In this document: positions 47,701-59,086 of the stretch, piece after piece
Numbering within the stretch: position 1 is the first letter of the stretch
How the letters are laid out: the number at the start of each line of letters is the position of its first letter
Assembly: GCA_950022655.1 (NCBI GenBank)
Contig: OX465580.1
Span: 44,204,028-44,268,027 of the forward strand
Source: Alentia gelatinosa
Taxonomy: Eukaryota; Annelida; Polychaeta; Phyllodocida; Polynoidae
Reading direction: 5' to 3'
DNA: 64,000 nt
Made by a program: the position numbers and the translations under genes
Notes under the pieces: generated by a model
What the model was told of the DNA's origin: nothing
Database searches by the model: none
What the model saw: only the letters and a program-made list of their open reading frames with translations

Positions 47701-48650
47701 GGATTCCCGCCCCACTATATACCTATGGTTGAACATATATGAAATACTACCCGCTGCTAGGGGTGCATCAATAATAATGTTTGTGGCCACTGTGAATCAA
47801 TTTGTCGATTATGTAAGACGATTATGTAATCGTAAGACACCTGAGATACATATATCATTATCAGTGAAAAAACACATGAAATCAGTGAAATATCTTAATA
47901 ACGTTCTAAAATTGTTAAACAACACTAACCAATCGGCTGTTGGAGTATGGGCATAAAAACGTAAACAAACACTTTTAGTGATTAAAATGACATATATAAA
48001 CGGAATTATGGTCAGAAAATATTACCAAACATGACACATTTTTCCTATTATTTTCTGACATGATAAAGGGAATAAAAAATTGTTTTTAAAAATTACGAAA
48101 ATAATAAAGGAACTAAACCTCCTAGCGGTTAATCGGGAAATCAGTGTCAAGTGACAGCAGGCTGTAAGGATTGAGCCTTTGCATCAATCGTGGGACAGGC
48201 TGTTATTTTATTATATTGTAAGTAACTAATATGGCGTTTTAGATTAATTTAGGCCCTAAGGAATATAATAATAAGCCTCACAAAAGTTGCGTCTCGCCTA
48301 CGGCGTCAGGCCGTACATTTTCCGTAATTGACCACGAACGATAAAGGTTTCGCCTACAGTAAGGACGTTTCCTAATATTACTATATGTAACCCATGCTGT
48401 ATTTGTCGTAAATACGTAACGTTTTGATGTATTTCAAAATTCGGCCGTTTGTTTGTTTGGGTAGTTTAACGTCCCATTTGTTCAATTAGACTTTAATTCG
48501 GCCGTAGGGACAGGTGGTCCGTATTTTCCCAAACAGAACACTTGGTAGACATGTTGCAATGTTTACTGTATACCCATAACATATGTACTGTAAATACGCA
48601 CCGTTTCGCCATATAAAGTAAAAAATACTGTACAGAACACTGTTCTGTAC
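47701..48650. other. Unannotated spacer
   Basis: AT-rich. Nothing recognised. Confidence 0.4.
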
Positions 48651-48954
48651 TATCGTAAAACTGGATGAGGCTTAATCTTGGTCACTGTATTCCACGACTG
48701 GAGTTTGGCAAAGTGACTTCATGAGGCGAAGCCGAGTGAAGTCCAGAGCCAAAACTTCAGGAGTGGAATGCGGTGGCCAAGATTAAAACGAATCAGATTT
48801 TGATTTTATCCTACCCTATCTCCTCGATTTTGGAATATTACGTGATAACAATGCTGTATGCCACTAGTGGCATATAAAAATCCGTATGCCAGTCAGCGTG
48901 GCATACGGAAACCCAATGTTAAGCCTATGGGATTTTATATTAGGGGTAGGATAA
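48651..48954 (+). mobile_element. Two-hairpin mobile unit, copy 4
   Basis: Starts TATCGTAAAACTGGATGAGG and ends TTAGGGGTAGGATAA, the same orientation as copy 1. It shares the TATGCCACTAGTGGCATA inner palindrome and the GATTTTGGAATATTACGTG segment with copies 2 and 3, not with copy 1. Confidence 0.8.
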
Positions 48955-49041
48955 AGGAGAATACCGAACACTTGTTCCGTATACTAGAGTAAAATATGAG
49001 TTCTTAAGCCAAATGAAATTTATGATTTTTCTGACTTTCGG

Positions 49042-49199
49042 GTATACAGTAAATATGCAACTTCCAACCATGCTTGTACGAGCAACAAAATTCGATGATA
49101 ATTTACGGTTTGTATGGAACTCGGCGTAAACGCCTCATTCTGTACGAACCGTATCTCATATTGTAGTTTGTACAGCATGGTCAGGACGTTCTATATAAG
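49042..49199. repeat. Short hairpin element with CCAACCATGCTTGTAC arms
   Basis: The left arm TACAGTAAATATGCAACTTC / CAACCATGCTTGTAC is inverted at the right as GTACAGCATGGTCAGGACGT / TCTATATA. A collapsed version lacking the middle lies at 49576-49635. Together they look like a small MITE and its deletion derivative. Confidence 0.6.
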
Positions 49200-49575
49200 T
49201 ACGGACATGTTGGGCTACACGTTGCTACGTGTATGAACACATTTGAATAATGCTGCATTTAGATACTCCCAATTCTGTCAGGTGAATGTCACGCTGATAT
49301 CTAAAAATAGACCAGACGTCGACATGCGTCAGTTATGACGTCATAATTTCGATCTAAGAAGACATTCTGCGTACATGTTAGGCTTCAGCTTGCTTGCAAT
49401 TCAAATCCATTCAATGTTGTGGTTAATATAATGTCAATCAAAATAGCTCACTCAGATCATTGTGTTTGTCTCCTTCCAGTCAGAGTAAGGTTATATCAGA
49501 TCAGTGTGGCAAATTACCCGACCCAATTGTATTTTGTATTTTGCGTAATATTTCGGTAAGAATTCAATAAAGTCG

Positions 49576-49635
49576 GATACAGAGTAAATATATAACGTCC
49601 AACCATGCTTGTACAAGGTCAGGACGTTCTATATA
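49576..49635. repeat. Collapsed copy of the 49042 hairpin
   Basis: TACAGAGTAAATATATAACG then CCAACCATGCTTGTAC is followed immediately by AAGGTCAGGACGTTCTATATA. The two ends are joined without the loop. Confidence 0.6.
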
Positions 49636-51692
49636 ATAAAAGCTTTTATTCATAGAAAGGTTACATTGAGGTACTTGCATTAGTTTGTTCCGCAATGTAA
49701 AGCATCAAGATATATACATAGATCGTTACAGTCTCCATTTCGTACATCAATATGTCAAGATACATAGATTGTTACAGTCTTCATTTTGTACATTTTGTAA
49801 TATGTTGTTTAATATTATGATTAATAGGTATTTCGCCGACTGATACATAATGTATGAGGCAAAGAAATAATTCAAACAGGGGTATACATTTATCTTATTA
49901 TTACATACTTATTACAATAATTACAATAATTACTATAATTACACTGTAGCAGCCGATTTTAACTCCATTTGGGCACACAACAAATGATGTGAACACTGCC
50001 ATATCCAACACCCTTAACTCCCACCAACCTGTTATCCCTTATTTTTACGGCACTTGGACTGTTCCTAGCGGCCACCCCTCAGTACATCGCTTGGGTGTAT
50101 ACTGCACTATTCCATACCACTTATCGGCAACATATATTTGTCTGTTCGGAGATGTTTTACCTACTCCCCTTCATGTCTAAAAGCGCTTACTGACCACATA
50201 TCGAGGTATCTAACCTGGGACATGCGTATTTACGTAATACAGTTAAAATAGCTAGATTATGCAAAATCAAAGTTAACTTGAAGAAATCCACAACTGCCAG
50301 TCGGCGTAACTAAGGCAATGCAGCAGAGAGCACCTGCTCTCCAATTGTATCCTCTGTTAACCGCACCGAATAGCAGCCAAACTGCTATTCACAGAGATTA
50401 TGATTCAGAGAGAGTATAGCCACTGGCCACTGTCTAATTGTATCTTCTGTTAAACACACGGTTACCGAATAGCAGAGACTATGGTTAGGAGAGTGGAGAG
50501 CAAATTAACATATTTCTTTTATCAAGCAAATTTGACCACGTACAGTAATCGCCATAAATAAATAGGCATTCTTCCCTACAGTATTGGAACTATATACATC
50601 AACCGGACAAGACAGACTCATTCAGACACACCACGAGACTGTTACAAATAATTAGTGGGTACAAAATACTTCAATGATCGGTGTCCTTGGGCTCGAACTC
50701 TCTTTGGGAAAAATTATTCAACGGCCAATAGCACCGTTTAACAAGTTTTGGTCCTAGCGGAAGAATCCTCCTAGGATCAGACTAGAAATCCAAGACATAT
50801 CTTAGGACGAACGACCTTTCCCGTTTAAAAATGGTGGAAGTTAAATCTAAATAATGTAGGGTCTTACATAAAGACACTTGTCCGTACCTTTGTACAAGGG
50901 TTATCGTTTGATAATATTCATGTGTGTCTGCTAACACAGTATCAGATATCCATAAGGTCGTCCATAAAATTGGCCTACATCGTCTCTGGCTGTCTATGGC
51001 ATACAGAAAAAGGACCGTAGATTATTCAACGGGGCCAAGATTCCCTGCCAGGGCTTGGTAACAATAGTGCTCAGGTTAACAGAAGGTTGCGAAACTGCTG
51101 GTGTCACTGGATCAGCTGTCTGACTTGCTTGGGGCAATGGGTCCTGACACTGTTAATTCAAATGCTGCGTCCAACAATTCATTCATTCTAGATTGAGAAG
51201 CCCGCACAGTGTTAGCAAGCAGCTCTATCCTCGAATGTCGTGAAGAGGCTTGTTGTGAGAGGTCTCTTATCTGTTACTCTTAACATGTAACTTCCAAAGT
51301 ATTATATATTTTTTCAGACCATTTTGTATGCATCCATTACCTCTCCCTTCCGCACCAGTTTCTTCAGCTGAATACAGTTCATTGCCAGCTTGCAGAATGT
51401 CAATGTCTGTCCACAACAAAAACTTTTTTTCTGGGTAAACCTTTTCCACAGTTACAGTGCGAGCTTTGACAGCATTTGAACACTTGCCTGCACTCTTGTG
51501 AATACTTCCACAGTCATTGCAGTGTCTCAGTGCGTGTCCCATGACTGCAAGGATAAGAAGCACACGGACAACATTTTTCTGAAGTACATGAAAAATGCAG
51601 AATGAGTTCTGGCCGTAGGGTAAGGCCGACGAGCCTCAACATGACCCTTTATAAGCTGTTCTCTGTAGCTGATTCCGGAAGTAGAATATATA
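49636..51692. other. Unannotated; diverged tandem pair at 50335-50500
   Basis: AATTGTATCCTCTGTTAA with ACCGAATAGCAG occurs twice about 95 bp apart. Nothing else was recognised. A minus-strand frame at 51267-51563 shows two Cys-His-like pairs but no known domain. Confidence 0.35.
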
Positions 51693-51785
51693 CACAATAT
51701 TACCATGTTTCGGTCTGCGTGGGCGTATTCTCCGCGTAGTTGACGCGTAGAAAAACTCCGAGCAATAGCGAGGAGTATTACGCAG
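51693..51785. repeat. Half copy of the 24381 hairpin
   Basis: CACAATATTACCATG, GGCGTATTCTCCGCGTAGTT and ACTCCGAGCAATAGCGAGGA match one arm plus the loop of 24381-24524. The second arm stops after about ten bases. Confidence 0.7.
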
Positions 51786-51998
51786 TATGTCTTGCCTTCG
51801 TTCTTGAGGAGAGGACATAAAGATGGCAGGACTATTATCCACTCCTTCATCACAAGGTCAGGTTAAAGTCATTTGAGATATTCACTTGACTGGCACAACC
51901 AAGCTTGTACCCACGCAGTGTACCTGTTTATGTGGCACCTTGCTCGGCAAATTGCATAGTGCGGCACTGCTAACTGTGCTGCTGTTGATGCATAAGAG
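51786..51998. other. Unannotated stretch upstream of the LINE RT
   Basis: Probably outside the LINE, or badly decayed. No motif was read. Confidence 0.3.
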
Positions 51999-52751
51999 AT
52001 GGTGGATGACCTGTATCGAGCAAGGGATGAGGGCCTAGTTATGGCGGCCATCTTTGTTGACTTTCGTAAAGTGTTTGACAGTGTGCATCATGGGGAACTA
52101 CTAAAAAAACTATTTTGTTTAGGTCTGGATAGTAACAACCTTATGTGGGTAAATAGCTACTTCTGTAACCGGAAGCAGAAGTCAAGGTTTGGTAATAGTT
52201 TCTCTGACTGGGCCTCAACCCCATATGGGGTACCTCAAGGATTGGTCCTCGGGCCGCTCCTTTTTATTCTATATATTGACGATCTTTCAAAAATCCTTAA
52301 TGATCATGGTTTATCCTACAAAATGTATGCTGACGACATAGTGTTATATAAATCGGATAGAAACATAACTGACATAGCGAGAACCATCAAACCATGCTTA
52401 GATGACATATGGGAATGGACCAGGAGCCACTATCTCAGTATCAATTGTCAGAAAACCAAGACAGTATGGTATGGCTCTAAACAGAAGTTAGCAAAGCAAG
52501 TTCCCCCAGACTTATTTATGGCGCTGGAAAGACTAAAAGCAGAACGAGATTATCCTTACCTAGTGGTCAACATTGACTCACACCTAACCTTTGAAAAAAA
52601 CATGAAGATAGTCTCTAAAAAACTTAATCATAAATTATACTTGCTAGGAAAAGTAAGACACCTGATGACAATCACGGTAGCTATAAAGGTTTATAAACAA
52701 ATGGTAACCCCTACCATCGATGTGCAGTTTCCTCCATTCATGTGCAGCTAA
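51999..52751 (+). pseudogene. LINE (non-LTR) reverse transcriptase, 5'-truncated
   Basis: A 250-codon frame with the classic RT core. Motif A is AIFVDFRKVFDSVHH, the B region is STPYGVPQGLVLGPLLFILY, and motif C is KMYADDIVLY (YADD codons 52326-52337). Motif D/E-like sequence follows (SINCQKTKTVWYG), then the thumb-like LVVNIDSHLTFEKN and KKLNHKLYLLGKVR. The Ser usual after GVPQG is Leu. The endonuclease and fingers regions are missing upstream. The start Met at 51999 is just the first ATG in the open part. Fits the Jockey/CR1/RTE-like group of LINEs; the clade is undetermined. Confidence 0.88.
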
Positions 52752-52970
52752 GAAATTTCAAGACAAGACTCCAAAATCGGGGGCTGAGAGTCCTCTGGGG
52801 TGTGTGACCCATGGTGCACACTGTCGACGGATTACATGCCATGAGCAGCGTTTTATACGGAGAGAATTAATGGCCTCTTATATGAGGCGTGTGGCACTAC
52901 GAACAGGAATAATGAGGTTTGGTGATAAAAGTAACAATGGTATGGATGATGCACCTTCTCAGGTGCGTAC
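52752..52970 (+). pseudogene. Frameshifted C-terminal continuation of the LINE RT
   Basis: Further LINE C-terminal pieces appear in different frames: LRNFKTRLQNRGLRVLWGV near 52748-52806, HAMSSVLYGEN near 52838-52870, and MRRVALRTGIMRFGDKSN at 52882-52937. At least two frameshifts are needed to connect them, so the copy is dead. Confidence 0.65.
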
Positions 52971-53458
52971 TGGTACATGTATTTGTATAATAGTTACCCT
53001 TGATTGCATTGTTTATGCCTTATATATATATTGTCAACATTGTAATCTATACACAACTGCAAATAACGGTATATTATGAAACTTATTGACTTAGTTCGCC
53101 TTAACTCACTACTTCTAGTGTAAGTCACCGGGTCCACAACCAAGACACTGCCCGGATCGCCTTAAGTCACTGTACTTCACCGTCCCTCAATATGAATTTG
53201 TCTGCAACGTGCTGGACTTATACTTTCGGTACGGTATGGCCGCACCGCACCCGAGCAGAGAAAGGCCATAAATATGTCATAAAAGTTCCATGGTAGGTTA
53301 TGGTTTGAGCTGCCATAGCTGCCGTGGCTGCCGGGTTGATGGTGTAAACGTTACATTAGTTGGCCGTAATGTATCACTGAGTATGGCGGTTAGAAGTGTC
53401 ACCAGGAGCATTCCCCCTCTCTGTTTCAATGCAATTTTTTAGATTTAATTTTATATAT
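52971..53458. other. Unannotated spacer
   Basis: No clear LINE 3' end. AT-rich sequence with no gene. Confidence 0.4.
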
Positions 53459-53655
53459 ATACAGTAGAACCCCGCTTGCGGGACACCTCACTTAAAGGGA
53501 CACCCCGCTGAAGGGGACAATTTGCTCGGAACGGAAATTTCTCTAAGAGTTTTAAATAAACCTCGCTTTAAAGGGATACTCCGCTTAAGGGGACACCTCG
53601 CTTTAGGGGACAGTTTTCAGGTATAGAAATGCTTCTTAACCCTGCTTAAGGGGCG
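53459..53655 (+). repeat. CGCTTAAGGGGACACCT-like repeats with a pogo-like end
   Basis: Begins ACAGTAGAACCCCGCTTG, like the CAGTAGAACC ends of pogo/Tigger-type DNA transposons. It continues with five to six imperfect units of CGCTTAAGGGGACACC. No inverse right end was seen nearby. GACACTCCGTTTAAGGGGAC with TTTTCTGT at 60323-60360 resembles such an end in reverse. Confidence 0.5.
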
Positions 53656-53794
53656 GGTTTGGAGATACCTCTTATCAAATTCACTCCAGATTATTTTGAA
53701 TCCTTGTATATGGTATGTGTGTATGGTGGACAGGCTGGTGTCGCAACAATGCAACACTCACAGATACCGTGACAATAGCCAAAGCATTACCGCG
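53656..53794. other. Unannotated spacer
   Basis: Nothing recognised. Confidence 0.4.
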
Positions 53795-53799
53795 CGGGC

Positions 53800-54647
53800 C
53801 CTGGGGGGCGTTACATAAGTTTGACGCCAAGACCATCGCAAACGTTTTGCGATGTAACTTTTTAGCGATCCTGTTTTTTTTCTGTTACAATTGAACGCTC
53901 ACGATCACTGAGATATCGCTACACTGTTTTTAGCTACAACTATGAAAATTTAGCGATAAATGTTAGCAGGGAATTCCCTTGTGACGTCATAGGTTGGGAG
54001 CTGTTTCCCAAGTTTTCATCGCTATCTGGCCTGTTTTCAGTCACAATTATCGCTGGCAGCGATTATTTCTTTTTTTTAAAATTGTATTTATTGTTTTCTA
54101 TTTTTACACACACAGACCCGTTCTCTCACTGTATGAGGGGCGGATCTATATTCCATCTTTGTAGCTTGTTACAAGGTTAAAGACCATCGCAAAGAAATTA
54201 TCGCTGTCGCTAAACCATGAAAAATGGTCTTAATTGACGATATGATGCATAAGTAAAAAATAAATGGTATTTCACCAATATTTATCATATTTTCTTTATT
54301 TGGTATAAAGAACATCTTGAGGGATGTAACAGTATGATTTTTAGGGAAAAACATAAAACGATAATATGGTTAAAAACAGCTTTTGTGGGAACAGCTAATG
54401 CGAGACCCACCCTTTGGGTCGGGTCGGGTTTTTCATAGCTAATGACCTCCAGCGATAAAGTCAACGATCAAAAGTGTTTTTTTGTAAGGGGGGTAGTCGT
54501 TAATTTTCATCGCAACAATTTTTTTTGGTGATTGCCAGCGATCCATGAAAATCAATGAAAATTTGTCGCTGAATTTACTAATTGAAACGATCCGAATCAC
54601 TAAAGTACACTTTCATAGTTGTCGTTATTTATGTAAAGGCCCCCTGG
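53800..54647. mobile_element. 848-bp inverted-repeat element with a 5-bp duplication
   Basis: The left end CCTGGGGGGCGTTACATAA and the right end, read in reverse, CCAGGGGGCCTTTACATAA are inverted. The pentamer CGGGC flanks both sides (53795-53799 and 54648-54652). The interior is full of GCGAT, ATCGC and AGCGATAA words in both orientations and has the potential to fold widely. It encodes nothing recognisable. The superfamily cannot be named from the ends; the exact boundary could shift by one base because G is shared. Confidence 0.7.
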
Positions 54648-54652
54648 CGGGC

Positions 54653-55749
54653 AGGGTTGTAGATTGATGGCTAATCACCGCGTCTCTGGCGGCTCTGGGT
54701 GGCCAACAGTGAGTGGGTATAGAACCAATGATTTTCACGCCAGCTGAAGGTAGCGGGTATTCCGGGGTTTACACTAGATGACTAAGAGACGGGTAAGAGG
54801 CCCGCATACAGGTTAACGGTGGGCGGCGCAGGGCGGGCTAAAAGCTTTGAAGGTGCGATATTCAGCAGGTCCGTAGCGGTTCTGAGTTGTTTATAGTGCC
54901 AATGATTTTCAATAAATAAATATATATTATCATATACTATTAATATAGCTATTTCATATTAATTTATTATTCATACATTTTTGTATCTATTTTCCGTGTT
55001 TTTGCTTAGAATTGGTTATTTTAAATCTTTCATCTAATCTGATGTTTTCTTCGTTTATATAGGTATACTTCACTATATGATCATTAACATTTTAAATTTT
55101 ATGTTACCGGACTAGTGACATTTACTTAAGGGTTAGCTGGATACCTCCAACCCCCCTGGACCCCTGAACCAACCCGGTACACACCCATTGCTGTTGCCTG
55201 TTTGTGTTGCTTTATTCTCCTTTTTTGACTAAATTTAATCTTAATAAAGTTTGGGAATCTACTAATCTTGTACCTTCCTCAACATGCCTTGATACAGCCA
55301 AACATCAAGATGCCTGAAGAGTCTGATTCGAATGAAACCTTGACCCCCACCCCACTTTGTCTAAATGTGGACAGTTTCCCTAACCTGTATAATACTGGGT
55401 TAGCCAGTGGGCTATCTCGTCTAAATTTAGCCTAAGATAGCGCCTACAATAGTGTGATGTAATTGTTGTGAAGGGTGGTTCTTATGCCCGGTGTTCTTTA
55501 TAACACCGTATACTTGGAGATCGAATAGCAACGGTTTGGATTTGATGAGTAATTGTCACTTTCAAGGTAGCATTGGTTGATGACAGATATGCTTTCGCCA
55601 CGTTTTCCTAAATCTGTTTCATTACAATGCCCATTGGTCATTGAGAAAAACATTGAATTGTTGTAGGTATTCTGTGCAATTCTTTTCATGTTCTTTATTT
55701 ATCCTGTAAGAGTAATCAGCCTAAAAGGCCAGTTCGACGTACCCTCAAA
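54653..55749. other. Unannotated spacer
   Basis: CCGGGGTTTACACTAGATGA at about 54764 recalls the GGCGTTTACACTAG motif at 10758 and 17694. No gene recognised. Confidence 0.35.
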
Positions 55750-56260
55750 TAGTCCGGCAGCCGTGGGGGTTAACCCTGACTTCTCCGATATAGTTTTTTC
55801 CTCTGTTGATTATTCATCTCTGGGATGTATATAATGAGATCTAGGGTGATGTGGAGCTCTCACCCTTGAGCAATTTTAAATATTCAAGATGTCGTCCTTG
55901 ATCCGTGCTCTAAAGGACCTGTATTTTAAAACTCACATTTCTTCATTATTTATTACTTCAGATCTATGATATTTTGGTCAAGATATATGTTTTGGGGTCC
56001 AGTGATTTCGATGGAAAGGGTTTTAGAAGAGTTGGATTTACCATTTCCATGGTAACAAGCTATTTTGCTATGATTAAGGCAATAAAAGTGGGTAAAAAGT
56101 GGTAAAAATGACATATCATTGAAGATAACGTGAAAAGAACATTATTTGTATTTCCGTGGCATATAAAATGGACCACAATAATTTCAATATATGAATAATG
56201 AAATTGTGAGTTTCTGTTGCCATGGTAACCAACTGGAAGAGCTCCGAAAATAATGGCTTC
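55750..56260 (+). repeat. Left terminal inverted repeat (about 0.5 kb)
   Basis: The outer 330 bases match the right arm well. The inner part, with GTTGCCATGGTAACCAACTGG near 56216, matches more weakly with small gaps. Confidence 0.75.
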
Positions 56261-56339
56261 TATAGCCTGAAGTAAGCATTCTGTCATTACAACAAAGAGA
56301 AAAAACATAAAACAACCAGGGTGTCTTGGATACTATCAC

Positions 56340-58060
56340 TTAAGGATTAAATGAGATGGACATAGGAATTATCAAGAAATGAACCTCAGGGATTAAAAGA
56401 ATGTCAGAATGTTCTTGGGCAATTACAAGTCGATATATGTATACATCTACAGCTTCATCATCATCTGACTGTAGAGCTTGCTTTGTCTTTTGTTTGAAAT
56501 ACCCCTGGATACCCTGACAGGCACAGAAAAATGAGCAGGCAAAGTTTGCACTGTTGCAACTACATCTCTGTGTCTTGCAGGGGATCTCACTACTGCAGGA
56601 ACATCTGCTGAGTTTCAGTAAATAGCAAATAATCAGCACTCAGTATTTCTACCATGCCAGTGTCAGCCATCAGTGTACCAATGCAACCACAGTAATTCAT
56701 TAATAGGTGCATACCACCGAATCTAAGATAGAAGTTCTGGGACCTGAATAGTTGTATGGCAAGGCATATCAACACTTCTATCTATAATTTTTGCCAACCA
56801 GGGCCCTATACTCTACAGTATGGACTGCTAACGGAATGAAAAACCTGGTTTTATTCTCACAGAGAATATGCAATGCAACATGGTATAGTTGCTGGTCTAG
56901 TGTGAGGATTGTGTATTGCCTAGCAGCCTCTGATATCTGTTTTGCCCTCATCATTGTTGCTTTTTTCCTTGACACATCCTGATGATTTTGGGTATCTGAT
57001 GAGAGAGAAGATATATAGAGCTCTGCCATCGTTGATTCTTTTGACATGGGAAATTTTCAAAATCATTCTCCTGTCCTGCAAATGGCTTAGCCAGTTCACT
57101 ATTCTTGAGGCGAGGAATGGTTTCAGTTAGTGGGGTGTCATCTTTGTTGGTTTGCTGCATGATGATCATTTCCAACGAGTGTGTGGAGAGCTTATGTCAG
57201 TGTCAAAATTGTCAGTCACAACCTGGATTAGACCATCCTTGGCATCAGATATCCTCTGTTTCATAGGATCAAAAGACACAGCAACAGCAGTTGAGGTCTT
57301 AAAGCACAGTAACTCATCATAGCTCCATGTCATGTGATAGTCATACATGTGAGCAACGACTGCTTTTGAGTCCCTAAAAGGTATTCCAAGTACCACTTGT
57401 TGAGGAGTTGGATTGCTTGTTATTACCTCAGTGATGATATTGGTAATCAGCATGGTTGGTCAAGTTTGGTCCAGTTTCATAGACAGGGCAGCCAGTAACC
57501 TCATCAGTGTAGCAGATGCAATGTTCTTATCAATGTGCACTTGATATGAAGATTTCTCACAAGTAATACACTCATTCACAAAATGCTAATGCTCCTCTCA
57601 ATGTCAACATTCTCATTAACACCCTTAGCCATCTTCAGTGGCAGATCAGCATTCTTGTAGAATGCAATCATGCTGGCATACCCAGGAGTTTTAAGGATGA
57701 CATGGTCATCACCATAGCACTGTTGCAACTCATCTAAGAGGTGGAATGAATGAGTGAGCCATGATTATCCTAATACTTCTTGAAAATTTCAATTGAGTTC
57801 CAAATCCAATTTCTGTCAGCCTGTAAAATTTTTATTACATGTTGCTAGGCTTCATCTGACTCAAACTATTTGGATGTGCCTTTTTTCAAGAAGATTTGAT
57901 CAGTGTGTATTGAACGACACATAAAATCTGGTCTCCATCTTCTATAATTCACTGGATCCTTGTTTACATCACAGTCTTTGCCACAGTACAGGTAATGAAG
58001 TTTGAAGTCAAATACTGACAGTGATCATCATAATCTTTTGGCTGGTGGGAAAACTTCATA
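56340..58060 (-). pseudogene. Decayed gene ending in a tesmin/TSO1-like CXC motif
   Basis: Reading the minus strand from right to left gives pieces of one protein in changing frames, with stops. First comes HYLYCGKDCDVNKDP followed by RRWRPDFMCRS (near 58000-57900). LLDELQQCYGDDHVILKTPG is near 57730, and SYDELLCFKTSTAVAVS, GLIQVVTDNFDTDISSPH and IIMQQTNKDDTPLTETIPRL fall in 57453-57080. FGGMHLLMNYCGCIGTLMAD is at about 56725, and a cysteine cluster is near 56600-56515. The cluster pattern is C-x-C-x5-C-x4-C-x-C-x6-C-x3-C-x-C, close to the CXC repeat of tesmin/TSO1 and MSL2, which binds zinc and DNA. I recall multi-copy uncharacterised invertebrate proteins with this layout, but that must be checked by search. 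The gene fills the space between the inverted repeats, so it probably encodes the element's own protein. Confidence 0.6.
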
Positions 58061-58589
58061 ATTTTTATACTTAGTGAGATTGGTTTTTGATGTATACCAA
58101 GACTGGTTTAACTGATCATTTTCAGCAAGCTGTCTTTCATGTTCTATATGCAAGGGATCACCATAAATGCTTGCATTAACAAATTGTTTCTATTTGTGCT
58201 ACACCTGTAGCCTCTGAGAGTGTTTTCTTCTCATTACATTCAGCACCATTTCAGAACTGCAGCTGCTCTACATAGTTTAGCTCTAGATTGAAACAAAGAA
58301 ATGAATATGGTTCAAGTGTTATTCTTGGAAATTTAAGGAGAAAAAGGAACATTCCATCATGCTATTTCAATCCTAGACTCTATTTCCATCAAATTATCTG
58401 AAAATCAATCAACAGGAAATCAGTGAAAAGATCCATGTTTTTCAAAACATTACAGGATTCAGTCATGGTAGCATCTTTGTGGTTACCCTGACAACAACAA
58501 CTCAGAGGGTATTTACAAAAAATATCCTAGCATGATCTTAGGAGGCACTCAACTAACCTAATCTGTATTCTTTTAGCTGTGTATCATTA

Positions 58590-59086
58590 CCTCTATTTCC
58601 AAACATGAGTATGGCTGGTAGCCATGGCAACAGGAAATGTGACTCATCAAACACATTTATCTGATATATTGGGGCCATGAACATACAGCTAAGATGAAAA
58701 AACAGTGCACTAATTTACATTTTTCTTGGAAGTTATGACAGTTTTATCTCTTTTTTATCGGATTAATTATAGCAATATAGCTTGTTACCATGGAAACGGT
58801 AAATCCAATTCTTCTTAAACCCTTTCCATCAAAATTGCTGGACCTCAAAACGTATATCTTGACCAAAATATCATAGATCTAAAGTAATAAATAAAGAAAA
58901 AATGTGAGTTTTAGAAATAAACTCCAACAGGGCAGGCATCGAGGACGCCATCTTGAATATCTAAAATTGCTCCACACCACCCTAGATCTCATTATATACA
59001 TCCCAGAGATGAATAATCAGCAGAGAAAAAAACTATATCGGAGAAGTCGGGGTTAGGCCTAAATTTGGGCTTTGGCTGCCAGACTA
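58590..59086 (-). repeat. Right terminal inverted repeat (about 0.5 kb)
   Basis: Inverse of 55750-56260. It ends GGCTGCCAGACTA and includes CCCAGAGATGAATAATCAGC and GCTTGTTACCATGGAAAC. Confidence 0.75.

Larger units (their letters stand above)
55750..59086 (-). mobile_element. 3.3-kb long-TIR DNA element carrying a CXC-motif gene
   Basis: The outer ends TAGTCCGGCAGCC (left) and, in reverse, TAGTCTGGCAGCC (right) start inverted repeats that continue for roughly 500 bp on each side. Long shared blocks include GACTTCTCCGATATAGTTTT, GATTATTCATCTCTGGGATG and TTTCCATGGTAACAAGCTAT. Between them lies a single decayed gene on the minus strand (about 56340-58060). The structure is that of a DNA transposon with its own gene, now inactive. 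I cannot assign the superfamily and saw no DDE triad. AAA occurs at both flanks but is too short to call a target duplication. Confidence 0.7.
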
